Shown here: in pieces, positions 9,857-21,594 of the stretch | How positions within the stretch are numbered: the stretch's first letter is position 1 | Layout: the number at the start of each line of letters is the position of its first letter | Source of the DNA: Aplectana chamaeleonis | Taxonomy: Eukaryota > Nematoda > Chromadorea > Rhabditida > Cosmocercidae | Assembly (NCBI GenBank): GCA_029168955.1 | Contig: JAPDOI010000150.1 | Span: 310,001-374,000, forward strand | Length of the DNA stretch: 64,000 bases | Reading direction: 5' to 3' | Translations under genes and position numbers: made by a program | Notes under the pieces: generated by a model | The model's database searches: none | What the model was told of the DNA's origin: nothing | The model's input: the letters and a program-made list of their open reading frames with translations, nothing else

Positions 9857-12700
9857 GAGAGCAGAGGCAGGCACGAGTAGCAACCCGCAGAGACGAAGAG
9901 GAGACCACCGGGTGCGAGGCTGCCCTCTCTCAGCTCCGCTATCAATGCATTTCGGCGGGCAAAGAATACCCGCCCTCAGCTGTACAGGTGGACGGCTAGA
10001 GCGCGCGCTGCCTGCCAGGAAAATATTGATCATTATCTGAAACGTGAGATCGACGTAGCCTGGAGAGGATCGATGGTAACGCGCCCGTATGGCAACTCAT
10101 GCGCGGTGTAACAGTTGATGACCTCGGAAAATGAAACCCAATTCTCTGATATAAAACTATAATAATTTTAGGGTTTGATTTTGAAGATTGGCGCGGCATT
10201 CTAAACCGTTTTTTCTGAAGTAGGGCGACTTTGGCCGAGTCCGAAAATCAACACCATCGCTAGCGAAGGGAGCCCTTGGCAAATTGGCGCGAAAACTTCA
10301 CCGGTTTTGCCCCACTTCAAACTCACCTCACTTGAACTTCACCAACTCGCCAACACGAAAAGGCGATTAGCCAAATTAGGCGAAATTGGCGAAGTTTTCG
10401 CAATGAAGATAAGATGGACGTTTTCGGCCCCGCCCGCCGAAGCAATTCGCCATGTAACTGTGGGTACACAGTAACTCCGTCAAAGTCTAGGATTTTACTC
10501 AAAATTACACTGTGGGTGTTATTTGGGACGCTGAACGCGAATCTGAGATCCGTTTTTCGATTTTTGAAATTTTAAGATGAGTAGCGCCAGTTAAAAGGCA
10601 CCATGCCTACCGTAGCCAACTGTAACCCTAAGTCTGGCGAGGAATAGACCCCAAATTCGGGTTCAGGGCATTAAGTAACCACCAGTTGTAAATTTTAAGC
10701 CGAATCCAAAAAAAAATTCTGAAACATGTAACAATTCCTTTATGGGTACCCTTACCTTATTGTGAAGCAATGAAAATGCAATTTTCTTGGAATCCCCGCA
10801 GCCGATTAGGAAACTTCAAGCACAAGCCATTTGCGTACAGTCCCAGACCTACAGCAGCGACAACATCGTTTTCCAAATCGCCACGGGGTGGGTAAAACAG
10901 TCCCTGGTAAGGGGGGGGGGGTCGCCAAGGTCGCTCGCAACGCCCCACTGAAGGCCCTGTGACCGCAGAAGTGCAGTATGCGCTGCGTTTTCGCCCTAGG
11001 GGGATCTTAAAAGAACGCCCCCCAGCAGCGTTATGGAACCATGATACGATATTATTCTAGCACCATTGACGCGAGCAATTCCGTGCATCAATTTGTAGAA
11101 AATCAATAAAAAAATCAATCAATGTATCAGGTCATTTCGTTTTCTCCTGGACTCATGGGTTTGCAACCCTAGACTCCCATTTCTCGCACAGCTACTATTA
11201 GGAACGTCAGTGTAAATTTGATCCTCCTCCCGTCCCGAATTTGGATTTTAGGGCCCGAATTCGGTGCGATGTGGAATGGGGGGGGGGCACAATTGTATCG
11301 CACTTGGCCACGCCCACTTTGCCATTTTTTAGTAAATTCTGAGCCAAAATTCAATAATAGCTCAAGTTAAGGGGCGAGGTTTGATCTTTGTAGGATTTCT
11401 TGAGAGGCCATAGATGTCATTGATGAAACGGTTATCAAAGGAAAGCATTTCTATCCCCTTCTGGATGAATATTGATCCAATTATGTGCAGAATCGGCTTG
11501 CGAATGCTGAAGGTGCGTCGCCGACGCGCGACTGTGGTCCCGCAACGACTACCGTAACGCACTACTAGCGCACTGCCAGGAGCCAAAAGGTCAAGCTCCG
11601 TAAGCTACAACAACTGCAAACGCTCATCCAAACAAACTTGTCTTTTTTCTGGCCAAAACTTTCGCGGTAACCTTTATGGAGCGTGTATCCGCTAAAGGGA
11701 TAGCTGCGCACCACTCAGCAGGCCGCGCGCCTGTCGGTGCGCCGATCGATCACGCATTTCTCGTGTGCGCACACGACGCAGCGCAGTCTGCAGAGGTATC
11801 CGCAGCTATACCTTTTCTGGTTACCCGAACTATACCCCCGATGTGTCGCGACACAACCCACCTGACTGCGCGGAAGTAGTGCTAATGCTTCCGCAAAACG
11901 CATGAACTTCTACTTTGAATGCTATTCCGTAAGATGCTTGACGATAAACTCAAGATAAAGTCCCAACCCAGATAAAATACTGATAAAAGTGGATCGGGCA
12001 ACCCACAGCTTGAACTAAGTGATGAGCAAAGCTCAGCGACTTATGCAGAAACCGCAAACAAAATGAAAATTCAGAAATAAATCTCGAAAACAAAATTACC
12101 TGTTTCCATTCCTGTTTTGCGGCATTTCGTCGTTCTTCGCTTTCTTTAGCATAGTTAATGATTTCCGCGTGAAGCAGATCGAAGGGAAAGGATGCTTGAA
12201 TGCTCATTCGAGTGCGAATATAACAGCAAGATAATTTTCTACTGAAACACTACTGGAACCACTCCGGAAAAAAAATCGCAGAGGCGTCAAATTAATTGCG
12301 CTAGGACGTAGTAGCACACACCACAGCAGAACTTACGGCGGGCGTCGCACGTGCCCGGAGGTAAAGCCCGATTTTCAGGATTTGAAGACCCGGGGTATGT
12401 TAAAATCTGCCGGCAGTCCGATCGTTTTGCTTGTGATTCTTGTCAGAAAGTTTGAGCTCGGTGTGAATGGAGAGATTCTGGCACGGGAGGTGGTCAGTCT
12501 TCGTTCTTCTTTCTCAAGGGGTCGCAGCCAGGGCTGTGCGAAAAAAGAATTGTCCCGGAAATAGGAGCGGAAAGGAAATCTCAGCCAAAAACGAAGACGC
12601 CAAAGCGGCACAGAAGGCGGAAAATGAAAAATTACGAAAATTTCAGAAAATCTAGCGCTTCGTAACTAGCGCGCTTATCCCGATTTCTCCATATTTACCC
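9857..12700. other. unassigned repeat-derived region, no supported gene
   Basis: I find no exon with convincing splice sites. About 10450-10755 resembles the foldback family described at 40591-41578 (words such as GCTGAACGCGAATCTGAG and TACCGTAG). GGCGAAATTGGCGAAG-type words cluster near 10260-10400. Around 11265-11330 a G-run precedes CACTTGGCCACGCCC, a word shared with 39958 and 61629. A possible retroelement 3' tail with ATCAATCAATC lies near 11104-11125. Confidence 0.5.
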
Positions 12701-12750
12701 TTAAATACCGGAAAACTGATGACAGTTCACTCACTCACTCACTCATCCCG

Positions 12751-14840
12751 TTAGCTGGCGTCTGGCGGAGCGGGATGCCCTCTCAACCAATACACTGCTG
12801 TAGGTGCCATAGGAGCTCGTGCGGCCTGAACGATACGCTTCCATTCAGTACGGTTTGCAGCAATAAGTTTAGGGTTAGGAACACTGCACCGTTGGGTTTT
12901 TAAATCTTCTTCTATATGCTTGAGCCACGTCTTCTTCGGGGCCGTTCTCTGGATCTTCCACGACGGCGGGCGCTTCCGCCACAGCATACTGTACGGGAGC
13001 CGGCCAGCATCCATTCGACATACATGTCCAAACCACCGTAATCTTCTTGTCTTCAGTTGCTCTTCAACCAGCGGTTGATCCATACAGCTTCTTCTTATGT
13101 TATCGTTGCAAATACGGTCACGAATCGTGATCCCAAGAATATGTCGCAGGCACCGCAATTGGAAGACTTCCAGCTTGACAAGGTCTGGCTTCAGTAGAGT
13201 CCATGTTTCCGAACCATACAGTAGAATCGGAATTATTAGCGCTCGAAGCAATCGCATTTTAGTCTCCAGTGAAACATTGTTTTTCTTCCACAGACACCAA
13301 CCAAGCGATGCAAACGCACTGGATGCCTGCCCGATCCTGCTGCATACCTCTGCTGTGGCCGCAACTTTCCGTTCTTGCACGACTGATCCAAGGTATTTGA
13401 ACTCCTTGACCTGCTGAAGTTCCGCCCCTTCGAAGTGCACAGTTGCAGGCGAGCCATCCGATGTCATCACTTTTGTCTTCTCCTGATTTATTCTTAGGCC
13501 GTAAGAGCTTGCAACAAGCGCCACTCTATTTATCAGGTACGTTGCATCCTCATCGGTATCCGCAAACACTGCACTGTCATCCGCAAACATCAGATCCGAG
13601 ACGTATCCATTAGTGCTATACTGAACACCTCTTCTGTTCTCAAAGACCTCCCTCATAATAGCGTCGACGACAGTATTGAAGAGCAACGGCGATATAACAT
13701 CACCTTGGCGAACTCCAGCTTTAACCTTAAACTCTTCCGACAGCTTATCTCCAACGCGAACCGAGCTGGAAGAACCTTCATACGTTTTCTGGAGCAGGTT
13801 AACTATCTTGTCTGGTACATGTTCGCTATCAAGTGATCTCCACAGCGCAGGCCAATGAACACAGTCGAATGCAGACTTGAAATCAATGAAAGTGATGACA
13901 ATTCGCTTTCCAGTGCGGATCCTCTCTTCCATAAGCTGTCGAAGAGTGAAAACTTGATCACTGCAGCTTCTCCCTGTCCGGAAACCCTGCTTGTTCCTCA
14001 CGAGCGGTGAGTTCTCGATGACGTTGAAGCCTGTTCTGGATAATCTTCATGAAGACTTTGCCTACGATTGACAGCAGACTGATCCCTCGGTAATTTTTGC
14101 AGTCCCTGGCGTCGCCCTTCTTGTGGATGGGTACAATTATCGCACGTTTCCAAGTAGCGGGTATGTTCTCTGACTGCCAGATGAGAGTTATTAGACGATG
14201 AAGCTGAAGTAGCAACACGTTTCCACCCGCTTTGATGGCCTCAGCAGCAACATTGTCAACGCCTGATGCCCTGCCGTTCTTCAGCGATTTGATAGCAGTC
14301 TTCAGTTCCTCCACAGTGGGCTCTGAGCCGAGATCAGAATCTTCTGGCGCATCGATTGATGGTGGGTTGGGAAGCGGTCCCTGTGGCGCTTCATGACTGT
14401 AGAGTTCACCGAAGAACTGTTGCCAGCGACGAAGACGCTCTTCCACAGAGCGCACAAACGATCCATCTGCATTCCTAATGCTATCGCTAACGCGTTTCGT
14501 CTTCTTTCCAAGCCGCTTGAGTGTCCGATAGAGGGTGCGATAGTCATGCCTGTTAGCGGACTCCTCCAAATCAGCAGCCACCTTATTCCAGTACAACTCC
14601 CTTTCCGCTTTCAGCCTGCAACGAAGTTCTCTGCTGAGTTGCCGGTATCGATCAAAATTAGTCAGTTTTGCTCGCTTCCTCTCTTCGATGAGTAGCAAGG
14701 ATTCGTCTGTTATCCACGGCTGGATCCGCCTGCGAGTAACAGGGCAAAGCGGTTTTGCACATTCCAAGATGGCGTCTGCTACTTGCCGCTCCTGCTCGTC
14801 CACCGATGCATTGTCCGACAATGATGCGAAGCGGTTTTGA
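12751..14840 (-). pseudogene. RTE reverse transcriptase
   Basis: Reading leftwards on the minus strand, the linker and fingers region (about 14840-14000) includes LTLIWQSENIPATW, IVPIHKKGD and NYRGISLLS. After a frame shift near 13980 the palm follows with GFRTGRSCSDQ, ITFIDFKSAFDCVHW containing the first catalytic Asp, VRQGDVISPLLF, and MFADDSAVFAD with the catalytic Asp pair. The thumb and C-terminal parts contain YLGSVVQ, LLYGSETWTL and RLRWFGHVCRM, and end near WLRGHP with the stop at 12751. FADD, rather than YADD, together with the YGSETW and RWFGHV motifs, is characteristic of the RTE clade. Confidence 0.9.
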
Positions 14841-15837
14841 CAGTGCCACTTGGAACAACTCCTTCGTCTCGGGTACCATGAGGTGTGTCCAGTCGAGTTT
14901 ATGTTTAGGAGGTTCCATTCGCGTAGTCCGTTGTAGGCGGAGCTGCACAACTGCACGAAGAAGGTAGTGATCTGTACCACAATCTGGACCTCTCATAGCA
15001 CGGACGTCTTTCAGTGATGACCTAAAACGTGAACTCATCAGAACATAGTCCAACGTAGCTACGTCTCGTCCAGAGGGATTTCTCCAAGTCAGTTGGTGCT
15101 TCCTGCGGTGCTGGAAGTGACTGTTCCCGACAATGAGTCCATTAAACGCTGCAAATGAGAGCAGACGCAGACCATTTTCATTCATCTCGCCAACGCCGAA
15201 TCTGCCCAATACTCCTTCCCAGCCAATTCTGTCATTTCCGACGCGTGCATTGAAGTCACCTGCGACAAGGATTAGGCCAGTCTTTGGGATCGCATTCAGT
15301 ACGTCTTGCAGTTGAGCGTAGAACGCGTCCTTATCGGAATCAGAGCTAGGCTCCGTCGGAGCGTAGGTAGCCACGACATGCGTCTGAATACTTCCTTTTT
15401 AACGTCAGAACGGCAATCCTGCTCGAAATCGGCTCGAACGAGATGACGCTTCCAGACGCTTGCCAGTTCAACATAAATCCAACACCTTCGTGATGTCCTT
15501 CGCCACCGGAGTAGTACAATACCACCTTTTCTTCAGAATCGGGCACCTGGACAATCATTGTTCCACAACCGCTGATCCTCAATTCAGACAGTGCTGCTAC
15601 CGATATCTTCGACCTCGACAGTTCCCTTGCGATGACTTCTTTTTGTCCAACGTAATGTCCTGATCGGACATTCCAAACGGCAAACCGCACCTCCTTCTTT
15701 GGCGTCACCAATCTTCCACCATTCTGGCCAGTCGCATACTTGTCACCAACACCCTGGGTCCCCAGTGCTGGCGCATCGGCTGCCCCGGATGCGGTAGCAG
15801 TATCGCGATATCCTATGAGACTCTCCATGGTTACCAC
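14840..15837 (-). pseudogene. RTE endonuclease domain
   Basis: The N-terminal nuclease of the element, on the minus strand. The first frame (15837 down to about 15400) has RFAVWNVRSGHYVGQKE, then SVAALSELRISG with the catalytic Glu. A shift near 15395-15400, next to an AAAAAGGAAG run on the coding strand, leads to the second frame (15374 down to 14658) with VATYAPTEPSSD, LVAGDFNARVGND, ATLDYVLMSSRF and GTDHYLL, which carry the catalytic Asp and His residues. Another shift near 14830 joins the reverse-transcriptase frame. The domain is otherwise full length. Confidence 0.88.
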
Positions 15838-16160
15838 CTTAGGTTTTCCAGCCCGTCGGTAGCATGGGGGGCCAACCCTCCTCCTTTCTCATCCGGGCTT
15901 GGGACCGGCAATGGCAAGCAACTAAGGCCAGATAACGGAAACGGGTTATTTTCGCAGGCATCCATTCGGCACGGATCGCATTGATACTTTGCATTCTTAT
16001 TGTGCGTTGGCGCAATCTCGGTGCCCTGTCTGAGGATACTCGCAACCGCGTCGCAGCACGCGTTCGCAATCAGCGTGCACTTCACAGACTGAACGGCATA
16101 GCGGAGGCGAACTGTATGCGTACCGAGTTTGTGCCCAACGCACAGCAAGGACCGCAAAGT

Positions 16161-16470
16161 ATCAGCGCGGTTCTTGCCGACTGGACTTCTTTGTTTGAAT
16201 GCGCTCTGTGGTTTCCACCTGCAACTCTTTTCCTCGAATAATCGAAATCAATCCATAGGTGGGTATTATATACGAGAAGACCACTCTACCATGATGGAGA
16301 GATCTCAAAATTCCTGTCTTCGTTTATACCCTCTATTCTGGAAAGAATTGTCTGGATTCTACCAAGAACCTGCCCCCTCGACCAGGCAAAAATAGCGAAA
16401 TTCCAGGATTCTGTGGCAAACCTGTCGTGATTTTCACCATTCCTCACCATTCCATACTAGGATTCGAACC
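16161..16470. other. unassigned spacer
   Basis: No supported gene or repeat. A tRNA B-box-like word on the minus strand begins at the right end and is discussed among the rejected items. Confidence 0.4.
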
Positions 16471-16599
16471 ATCATATCTTACGAATCCATCAATGTGTAG
16501 TCCACCGCGTTATCGACCGAGCCATTTTCGCTGCTGCCTGAGGGCGCTCTCATCGCAGCGATAGCTGCTTCATCGCGGTATTTCCGCACTAAATCTGCT

Positions 16600-17180
16600 G
16601 CGAACTTCTCTATAAATTCGTGGCGTTTTGCAATATTTCCCGATATTTTCGCGGTGAACTCGCAGCAGCCATTTCTCGGTAGTGACCCGGTGATTTCGCG
16701 TCTAATTCCAGATAAAATCCTGGGGTGCGTTCCAAAAACGTTCCTACGACGCTGTGGGAGGCAAAACAACCTTCCCATGGACAAGTTTGCTTTTCATGGA
16801 TGCGAGTTATAAGTGAAAATTGCTCCCACGTGGCCACTCAGGCCAGACCACTACGGGAAAATTCTGAAAGAATACGAAAAAATCTGTCAGATTAAGAGAC
16901 GATGTTGCCCTCCTCTGACAGATTTCTCCCGTAATCTGGCAGAATTCTTTCGTGATCTGCCAGAATTTTCTAGTAATCTGGCAGAATAATCCCGTATACG
17001 GATTTGAGAATACAAGAAAATTCTGCCAGATTACCAGATTTTCTGACAGATTACGAGAAGAATCTGCCAGATTGCGAGACGATGTTGCCCTCCTCTGACA
17101 GAATTTTCCCGTATTCTGGCAGAAATCTCTCGTGATCTGGCAGAATTTTCCAGTCATCTGTCTGAATTCTCCATTACTCA
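16600..17180 (-). repeat. composite repeat family C with a 24-bp minisatellite
   Basis: At 16860-17170 about a dozen degenerate 24-bp units carry the words TCTGGCAGAATT or its variants. Because 24 is a multiple of three, the minus strand stays open and gives an eight-residue periodic peptide, an artefact. The adjoining 16690-16840 segment (GGGGTGCGTTCCAA, CCATGGACAAG) is matched in inverted orientation at 24130-24340, where a weaker TCTGRCAGAAT-type tract also adjoins (23880-24070). The two parts therefore move as one family. Confidence 0.7.
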
Positions 17181-17739
17181 CATAGGCTAAAAAGATTTAG
17201 GGGACCCCCAAAAAGTTTCTACTTAATCAAAAAATCTTCCGATAAAAGGGTGCCGATAGACCGAAAATGGAACTCAAAATTTCCGAAACTTTAGAGATGA
17301 ACTCAAATTTTTTGTATAAGTGCAGTATTCCTGCCTGAGAATTTCCGCCATTTTTTTCTCTGCCGGAATTCTTCGGTAATCTGGTATAACGTACTTTCTT
17401 CGATTCGCATCAGGCTATTTCATCGCGAAAGTGGTGCACACACGTTACTGCCTTAGTCTCAATTTGAGTAATGCCACTAAAGCAAAGCTGATCCTGCTCA
17501 TATAATTGTCAGCTTGCGCATACTTCATTTCCTCCTCTTACAAGAGAACTCTGTGGTTGGGGTAGCCACTTTGGATGAAATGCACTTTTAAATAACCATT
17601 TTTGAACGTAGGGTATAATATATATCCTCCCAGGCTGCCTAGAATTGCCCTAAATCAAGGCATATTTGTTTTCCTACGCTTCGCGGCAAGGAAAGCCTAG
17701 CCAAAATGTACTCGATATAGGTCTCGTTTTTGGCTCAAA

Positions 17740-18226
17740 ATTGCCCCTGATGGGAAGCTTCGAATAAACGCGTTCAAGTCTTCGGGAAATCGACTAACGG
17801 ACCTTAGATTCGTGATCAGCAACCCAGATAACCTACATGGAGAAGTTTTAAGGTAGATCTGAAACATTTATCCTAAACGCTCTGAGAACCACCTGATTGA
17901 TATGAACGCTCAACTAACGACTGACACAAGTTGAAATCGCCATTACTCTATGCGACGTTCGAAAATGCGCTGTAACCTAAGTTTTGTTTGTGGGGTTTAT
18001 TCTGGGCGCTGAAGACTGTTATGAGGTCTATTGAAAAATTTTTGAAAGATTACTGAACGTTCTGGAAGGTACGAAAACTACAAAAACGACCGTTTTAAGC
18101 TCTTAGCATATTGTAACCCACAGGTCGGGGTGGAATACTACAGTTTCGTACAGATGCCCAAGTGATACCAACAATAATAAAACTCGTTTTCGCAGACGCG
18201 CTCAACGGACTTGGGACCTTCCTTGT
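17740..18226 (+). repeat. foldback family D, partial copy
   Basis: It matches the right half of 40591-41578: GATTCGTGATCAGCA, GAACCACCTGATTG-like and GGAATACTACAG words occur in the same order, and it ends at CCTTCCTTG. The left inverted terminus is not clear. Confidence 0.65.
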
Positions 18227-19030
18227 AAAACAACCATTTTCCTCTACACTTTTACTTAAACTTGGGAACGCATAGATTAACTCGTTACAATCTCGTCGAA
18301 AGCTGAGAAGCGCGCATATAGTATTCAATCTGCCATCGGGCCAGCTTTGGCGCTATTCATACTCTTCAACGCCCGCGCGGCATGCGCGTGACGCTCGCTC
18401 CGCCATGGCGGCGGCGGCCGTAACGGCTTTTTCATGGCTTTCATTATTGATCCATCATCAATTTGTTTTTGTTTCATGATAATTAATTGCATAACTTTCT
18501 GCTATTGTGATGGTGAACGCATGTACAGAGATTGCTTGTTTGGCAAAATTGACGCCCCTTTTTTTCGCTCCGCCGTGGCATCGCCGCTTGAGTACTCATA
18601 GTCCTCGTAAGAGCGCGACGAGCGTGACGCTTCTGGAGAGTATTCATACTCTAACGCCACACCCGCGCCCCAGACCCCAGACGCGTGCGGCACTAGCGTT
18701 GTGGTCTATGAACAGCGCCAAAGTGTCCCGATTCTACAGTTTGATCCATTCGAGAACCATGGAAGGATAGCTAAAAATCTCGTTTTCAATGCTCGAAATC
18801 AATTCGAGTGGGCACACGCTCACAGGCAGAGCATGTTGGCCTCCCTCAGCTTAAGGCTTCCTTCATAGTTCCATCTACAATCGCTGCGATATAATGCTTT
18901 AAATGATAACCCACGTGTAACGCGAACCCGAATGATACTCATGATTATCTTGTTATCGCATCGCAACGCGAACAAACTCTGAATAAGGCCTCAAGTACAG
19001 CGCCACACAAAACTTGCTAACATACAATTC
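18227..19030. other. unassigned, GC-rich patches
   Basis: Two CpG-rich patches (18360-18425 and 18575-18700) each contain CGCTCCGCC and TATTCATACTCT words. They may be parts of one decayed repeat. No gene is supported. Confidence 0.4.
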
Positions 19031-19034
19031 GTTT

Positions 19035-19350
19035 AAAGGTATTGCTGGCACGAAGTGATTGACTCTCTACAGTACCGAGCTAATTTTGTTCCAAAGACGG
19101 CGTATCGCGGCGCTCTTTGCGGGCACAAAGGACCGCATCGTCTTAACTTACTTCAAAACCGACGGACTGAATTTTCAAGGGAATATTTGATCTCCCCTCA
19201 GCGAGGCGTATGCAATAGTATGCTTACTAAGTCTTTTCGACTTTCTTCGAAAAATGTGTATTTCCTTCTGCAATTCCCATCGACAACGGGTCAAAATGAG
19301 ACAAATTTCTGCTCTAGTGATTTCCTATTCAGTTTAATGAGAGATTTTGA
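19035..19350 (+). repeat. dispersed repeat family E, copy 1
   Basis: AAAGACGGCGTATCGCGG, ACCGACGGACTGAAT and TTTAATGAGAGATTTTGA occur in the same order and spacing as related words at 25150-25530. Coding capacity is absent. Confidence 0.6.
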
Positions 19351-19582
19351 AGAGAAAATATAGGAATATAAAAAATAATCATGGCAACTCTGTGGTGTTG
19401 AACCTATTGTTTCGCAACACTAATGTATAGGGCTCGTTGAAAGCAATTAAAAAATTACTACCAAATCTAAATCGGGCAGGATTCTGTATGCATTCAACAT
19501 TTCGAAATCTTTTTATGGTCTTATTTCAGAAAAAAAAATAGTGAAAAAATCATCCACTAGAAATCATCCCAAACAAAGAAAA

Positions 19583-19789
19583 CTATGGAAACCAAAAAAT
19601 CCCAATTACCAGAGAAAAAAAGATTACAAATAAAACAGCATTCATTTGTCGGGAATGGTCAGTTTTATGAGGAACAAACGTGGTTGCTCTGCCAGCTGAG
19701 TGCATGTATTGATTTCGCTTCGGCCAGGAATTAATGATTTCTGTGGTCATGCCTAGCAGATCGCACCCGATGGTGTCATGGAAATTCAT
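19583..19789 (-). CDS. candidate small protein with C-terminal membrane segment
   Basis: A 68-codon frame on the minus strand starts with ATG at 19789 and stops at 19583. The first 45 residues are polar, with EIINSWPKRNQYMHSAG and FVPHKTDHSR. The last 20 (AVLFVIFFSLVIGIFWF) are strongly hydrophobic, the form of a tail-anchored or C-terminally anchored protein. The frame is open about 30 bases upstream of the ATG, so it could be a 3' exon. I see no strong acceptor (CTCAAG lies just before the ATG), no polyadenylation signal and no family that I recognise. It could equally be a chance frame or a gene relic. Confidence 0.25.
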   Translation of the reverse strand: MNFHDTIGCDLLGMTTEIINSWPKRNQYMHSAGRATTFVPHKTDHSRQMNAVLFVIFFSLVIGIFWFP

Positions 19790-19889
19790 CTTGAGTATGA
19801 TGTTGTTGGCATTATCGAAATGTCATCGAGATGAGAAGCGGAACAGGTTTATATGTGTACGAAACATGACTCTCCGTACTAGCGCACAT

Positions 19890-20290
19890 CTCTGAGCGTT
19901 TTGGCCGATAAATTGCCCACCAGGCACAGCAACGGCTCCTGGTGGGCTACTTCTCGGCTATTTCTTGGCCGTGCATGAAATAGAAAAAAATTAGCCGAGA
20001 AATAACCAGAAGTAATCAAAAATGACCGGGACGCGGCCGGTACACCGACACGCGGCACGGCTGTCGCCGGCTCGCTGAGCCGCCTTTTGGGGCCGTCTGC
20101 GGTTGGGCGGGGACTCCAAAGGCTGAACGAGGTCAAAGTACCTCAAACTTAGGTTATTGAACCCAAGGAGGCGTTGACGTCTGAATCATGTCTCTAGAAT
20201 GCGTCGTTTACTTCCCTGGAAAACATCATTTCCACGCTGTTTCTCCGCAATTCCGCAGCGAGCATTATTTAGCTGCTCTGGCAAACGGGG
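19890..20290 (-). mobile_element. MITE family A, copy 3
   Basis: It begins with CTCTGAGCGTTTTGGCCG and shares CTCCTGGTGGGC, GGCTGAACGAGGTCAAAGTA and AGCGAGCATTATTT-like words with the copies at 7.4 and 9.5 kb. Its right terminus is lost. Confidence 0.75.
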
Positions 20291-21267
20291 TAGCAGCAAG
20301 GGCGGTAGGTCCGCCTCTAATCCCACCCCTCCGAAGGTTCAGGAGCAAGTCTAGAGCGGCGGCCTTGCTGCCGTGAAAATTCTGATTGGTCAGCTGCGGA
20401 AGTGGGCGGAGACTAGGCGGGGACAGATAGCCGCCCTTGGTCCTGCGAGCGAGCGAGCTAGGAGATGTCCGCCCTTGGACCTGCAGCGCGAGAATCGACG
20501 CAAACGCTCCACCCTCCTCGTTCGCTATTGGTCGAATTCAAATGCCGCTTCGCGCAATGGAACTGTCGACAGCATCGATCGGTCAGAATTCAACCAGACG
20601 GCTTCCGGCCGCCTTTTTTCATTATTTTTTTTATTTTTCATGAATTTTTGCTGGATTTCTAAATATTTGTCAGCTAATCACGGGAAGACTCCATTTAACT
20701 GTTTGAATGCGTGCGCTGAGCAGTTTATCTGATCTACTTGTCATTTTCTGCCATGAAGAGCGCATTGCGTTTTGTTTTCAATGTGAATATGGATTCGAAT
20801 ATGGACTAGTGTTGTGTGTTACGGTTCGCAGATTTCCGCGTGTACGATTTTGCATATTTTTATCATTGCGCCTCTATAAAATATGTGCCTCTCTTCATCT
20901 CCTCCATAGTCAAGGCCAGAAAACGTCAGCTACGCCATTTTGAACTCTCAGGGGTACGGTTTACGATTTCAAGAAGTCTTTCTCAGAAAATCCGTTTGCA
21001 GATAGGAAAATTTTTCACATCTTTTTTTTTAAATTCGTTTTCCCAGCTTGTGAACATTTTGAAGATATCTTGCCTCGCTCCTGATTTGCTGTTTTCTGCT
21101 CGTTCATCTCTTCATCCGGGTTTACATAAGTTTGAAATGTTTGGTGTTGCATAACTGAAAATATTTCCCACTCATCGAAATTCTCATGACCTTTTGCCAA
21201 TTATTTCAGAATTTCAAAATTTTTGTGAATGTTTTAATAAGGGAATTTCAAAAATGTTGTGAATTAA
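20291..21267. other. region upstream of the unknown spliced gene
   Basis: Two ATTGGTC (inverted CCAAT-like) words at about 20384 and 20529 flank a GC-rich stretch with GGGCGGAG and GGCGGGGAC, which could be promoter DNA. Pyrimidine-CAG acceptor-like words occur near 20980-21055. I could not build exons here with consistent frames. Confidence 0.35.
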
Positions 21268-21408
21268 AGTCTGTCTGAATGAGAGTGTCTGCCCAGGCGG
21301 TCGGCGTGCGTGTCGAACGGAAGTCGAGAGAGCATTTGTTGGACTACGTGACGACCGTTCAACACACACGCCGACCGCTTGAGCGGACCTTATCATTCGG
21401 GCAGACCT
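21268..21408. mobile_element. palindromic MITE, about 141 bp
   Basis: The two arms of about 55 bp both contain GCGGTCGGCGTG and the related GTCTGCCC words in inverted orientation, separated by about 30 bp. It lies about 150 bp upstream of the first exon of the unknown gene. Confidence 0.75.
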
Positions 21409-21594
21409 TACATGTACTGTTCAGAAATGTTGTTTAATGTTTAACTCCGTTTTCGTAACTTCTGGAGTTTTGTCGTGTTACACCGCATTTCCATTTCTCA
21501 TGTCTGAAAACTGCCGTGATTGCGAGCTTGTCGTTGACTATTTCCACTTCCAGAATGCTTTCCTGCAGACTGATGCCGGCTGGAGAGGTGTTGG

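Larger units (their letters stand above)
12728..16160 (-). mobile_element. RTE-type non-LTR retrotransposon
   Basis: It reads on the minus strand. A 5' segment of about 320 bp (15838-16160) with a GAGAAAGGAGGAGGGTTGG word precedes an endonuclease and a reverse transcriptase. The 3' end is a TGAG/CACT-type tetranucleotide tail at 12728-12746, typical of RTE elements, which lack poly-A. No separate ORF1 is needed in this clade. Only about three frame breaks interrupt the polyprotein, so the copy is young compared with the fragment at 34190-34340. I could not identify target duplications, and the 5' limit is approximate. Confidence 0.88.

Noticed and set aside
13097..15663. Plus-strand frames opposite the RTE element
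   Set aside because: They are antisense shadows of the endonuclease and reverse transcriptase and carry no motifs of their own.
16448..16525. tRNA-like sequence on the minus strand with a GGTTCGAATCC B-box word and an A-box-like TGGCTCGGTCGATAACG
   Set aside because: The T stem and acceptor stem do not pair and no sound anticodon stem can be drawn. At most a tRNA-derived relic.
16807..17181. Periodic minus-strand peptide with FCQIT repeats
   Set aside because: It is translation of a 24-bp minisatellite with no start context; period divisible by three keeps it open.
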